A model generated the notes under the pieces. The model was not told the origin of the DNA, did not search any database, and saw only the letters and a program-made list of their open reading frames with translations. A stretch of 7,204 bases of DNA, taken from Conexibacteraceae bacterium (GTDB lineage: Bacteria > Actinomycetota > Thermoleophilia > Solirubrobacterales > Solirubrobacteraceae). The position numbers and the translations under genes are program-made. The DNA is taken from contig WQWK01000099.1 in the NCBI GenBank assembly GCA_009785395.1, positions 1-7,204 on the forward strand, written 5' to 3'. Of this stretch, positions 5,900 to 7,204 are shown one piece after another; the first letter of the stretch is position 1, and each line of letters opens with the position of its first letter.

Positions 5900-6822
5900 T
5901 TCTTGAAGAGAGTCGCTATGGCTGACGGGACGCCCGATCCCGTCAGTTTCGCGGGTGCGACGATCTGGAAGTGGTCAGCCTTCATCTCGGTCTTGCCCTT
6001 GGAGCCGAGCATGAACTTGACGAACGCCTCGGCGGCCGCCAGATGCGGGGCCCTGTTGAGGATCGTGATCGTGTAGTCGCCGGCGAGATTGGTGCCGGTG
6101 AGCTTCACGAACGGGCTCTTCTGAGAGTTGGCGTCGGCCTCGTACATAAACGAGGCGTCGAGCTGCCCGCTCTGGATGCCGGCCTGCTCCGAATCCTCGG
6201 CGTACTCGTCCGAGGTCTCGGTCGCGAGCTTGTCCAGGGCCGGGAGATGCTGCTTCGTCGCCGTCGCCTTCAGCGCCTTCTCCGCCAGCACGCCGCCGGG
6301 ATCCTGCGACGGGTTGGTGCGTCCGAGCCGGAAGCCGGGCATGGTGATCACCTTGTACCACGGCATCGTCTTGAGGTCGTGGGCGAACCTGCTCTTGGGG
6401 TAGTACCCGAGGACCTCCGGGGAGGCGGCGAACGATCCGTACCAGGAGACCCAGTTTCCGTTCTTTGAGCCCATCAGGATGGAGTCGTCGGACGGGGCGG
6501 CACTGATGAAGACGTCCTCGACGGCGACCTTGTTCTTGATGCTGGCGGCGTCGGTGCCCGATGCGCCCGAGTTGTCGACCAGCGTGTAGCCGGTCGCGGC
6601 CTTGAACGCCGGGGCGACCGTCTTGGTCAGCAGCGTATCGAGTGACCCGGCGGAGATCACGTCGACCTCGCCGCCGGCCTGCGCCGCCTTTGCGGTCGAG
6701 TGGTGCGCGGCGGCAACGCTGGTCAGGGTCGCCGCCGAGCCGCCGGCGACGACGCACGTGAGCGCAAACATGACCGCCCGACGTGATGCGGGACGGCCGG
6801 AGAAGCAGCGATATATATGCAT
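5896..6822 (-). CDS. Molybdate/tungstate-type ABC transporter substrate-binding protein (WtpA/ModA-like)
   Basis: This 308-aa exported protein captures oxyanion outside the membrane. Residues 1-40 form a signal: SRRAVMFAL (13-21) resembles a twin-arginine motif, a hydrophobic core follows, and A-A-A at 37-39 suits signal peptidase I. C23 is not in a good lipobox context. The mature part has EVDVISAGSL (52-61), the oxyanion-contacting first loop of this family, and VEDVFISAAPSDDS (101-114). FRLGRTNPSQDPGG (164-177) matches the LGR-x-(N/D)P-x-x-DP-x-G motif typical of WtpA-type ModA proteins. YAEDSEQAGIQSGQLDASFMYEADA (207-231) is the hinge and second-lobe block. The WtpA-like motifs favour molybdate/tungstate over sulfate. 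ATG at 6822 is used; another ATG at 6771 (residue 18) would remove part of the signal n-region, including the RR. An AGG lies close to the start, and a -10-like TATGCT at 6829-6834 hints at a leaderless transcript. It is coupled to the fused permease-ATPase. Confidence 0.9.
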   Translation of the reverse strand: MHIYRCFSGRPASRRAVMFALTCVVAGGSAATLTSVAAAHHSTAKAAQAGGEVDVISAGSLDTLLTKTVAPAFKAATGYTLVDNSGASGTDAASIKNKVAVEDVFISAAPSDDSILMGSKNGNWVSWYGSFAASPEVLGYYPKSRFAHDLKTMPWYKVITMPGFRLGRTNPSQDPGGVLAEKALKATATKQHLPALDKLATETSDEYAEDSEQAGIQSGQLDASFMYEADANSQKSPFVKLTGTNLAGDYTITILNRAPHLAAAEAFVKFMLGSKGKTEMKADHFQIVAPAKLTGSGVPSAIATLFKK

Positions 6823-6836
6823 TACCTAAGCATAAT
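6816..6836 (-). promoter_or_regulatory. Tentative -10 and dyad at the transporter operon start
   Basis: On the minus strand TATGCT (6829-6834) is placed so that transcription would begin at or next to the ATG (6822). A 5-bp inverted repeat TATGC (6816-6820) / GCATA (6830-6834) spans the start codon. No -35 of quality is found. This would suit a repressor that blocks the operon when oxyanion is plentiful, but no known box is matched with confidence. Confidence 0.25.
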
Positions 6837-6866
6837 CCTGAACTCGGATCCATTGTGCGGATTGTT

Positions 6867-6895
6867 GGGCTGACGCAGGTGTCCTGCGTGAGCCC
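6867..6895. promoter_or_regulatory. Long inverted repeat in the divergent intergenic region
   Basis: GGGCT-G-ACGCAGG (6867-6879) pairs with CCTGCGT-G-AGCCC (6883-6895): 12 bp broken by one G/G mismatch, with a 3-base centre TGT. It lies 44 bp upstream of the transporter ATG and 37 bp upstream of the divergent gene's ATG. No T-run is present. It could be an operator shared by both genes or a structured leader; the data do not decide. Confidence 0.5.
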
Positions 6896-6932
6896 CACCA
6901 TATCCTGAGCGTGAAACGGTACGCTGCCGCCG

Positions 6933-7204
6933 ATGTTCCACGTTGAGATCAGGATGGGCGCGAGCTTCGTTCGCGAGTTCAACCTCAACGACCGGACACT
7001 GTGGCTCCGGTTCCTCTCCCCGCTGATGGCCGACCGCGACTTCACGCTCGAGGGTCACGACTTCACTCCGCGCAAGACCCGGATCAAGATCTTCGAGGGG
7101 CCGCGGCTGGAGCCGCACGAGCTCGCGCTCGGACGCGGCTGGCAGAACGTCGAGCGCAGCGGCGGCGATGTGACGGAGGCCGTCCTTGCCCGCGCCCGGG
7201 CGCA
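6933..7204 (+). CDS. Protein of unknown function, N-terminal part only
   Basis: The frame is open from ATG 6933 to the window edge, giving 90 codons; the C-terminus is missing. It has no signal peptide. The visible part reads as a compact alpha/beta domain: FHVEIRMG (2-9), EFNLNDRTLWLRFLSPLMADRDFTLEGHDFTPRKTRIKIFEGPRL (15-59), then LGRGWQNVERSGGDVTEAVL (66-85). The layout of strand, FNL turn, helix and a second F-x-L-x-G-x-x-F-x-P stretch resembles small N-terminal domains of actinobacterial hypothetical proteins, some of which precede effector domains; I cannot name a family. An ATG at 6954 is an alternative start. It is divergent from the transporter operon. No Shine-Dalgarno is clear; TATCCT at 6901-6906 might be a -10. 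Confidence 0.75.
   Translation, partial: MFHVEIRMGASFVREFNLNDRTLWLRFLSPLMADRDFTLEGHDFTPRKTRIKIFEGPRLEPHELALGRGWQNVERSGGDVTEAVLARARA

Noticed and set aside
6823..6932. Molybdenum-cofactor (Moco) riboswitch upstream of the transporter
   Set aside because: Only a simple inverted repeat is present; I could not find the conserved Moco motif blocks, and the operon appears leaderless.
5975..7045. 356-codon minus-strand frame overlapping the binding protein
   Set aside because: It is Arg/Gly-rich and out of frame with the recognisable oxyanion-binding protein, so it is a shadow.

Overview
The window is high-GC DNA with GTG starts, 4-base gene overlaps and probable leaderless mRNAs. A short primary sigma factor with an actinobacterial style of N-terminus sits among otherwise unfamiliar genes. 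I infer an actinomycete-like bacterium, most likely of the Thermoleophilia/Solirubrobacterales type (Conexibacter, Solirubrobacter and relatives). That placement rests on recognition of protein style, not on a search.

Layout. (1) The left edge, minus strand, is a cell-envelope output module. It has a near-consensus promoter, then a c-di-AMP (ydaO/yuaA-type) riboswitch whose conserved blocks are clearly readable, then the N-terminal 102 codons of a secreted protein that runs off the window. (2) Divergently, on the plus strand, lie a small imperfect repeat cluster, an rpoD leader with a possible attenuator, the primary sigma factor RpoD/SigA (366 aa), and a textbook intrinsic terminator. (3) Next comes a HxlR-family winged-helix regulator (116 aa, five cysteines). 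It is preceded by a 39-bp palindrome and a second small dyad, and it probably starts on a leaderless mRNA. (4) A 526-aa protein of unknown function follows on the same strand. It has a weakly HEPN-like central region and a tail carrying four perfect ETPAG repeats. (5) Converging on it, on the minus strand, is a two-gene molybdate/tungstate-type ABC uptake operon. It comprises a WtpA/ModA-like binding protein and, coupled through a GTGA overlap, a single polypeptide fusing the ModB-type permease to the ModC-type ATPase. The two convergent transcripts share one hairpin at their ends. (6) At the right edge, divergent from the transporter, is the start of an unrecognised small-domain protein (90 codons visible).

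How it fits together. The clearest regulatory circuit is c-di-AMP control of an exported, probably cell-wall-related protein. In Actinobacteria this riboswitch class is known to precede resuscitation-promoting factors and peptidoglycan hydrolases. The transporter operon is self-contained: a binding protein delivers oxyanion to a fused permease-ATPase. RpoD is housekeeping. The two unknown proteins and the HxlR regulator have no clear functional link to each other. No mobile element, CRISPR array, tRNA or rRNA was seen.
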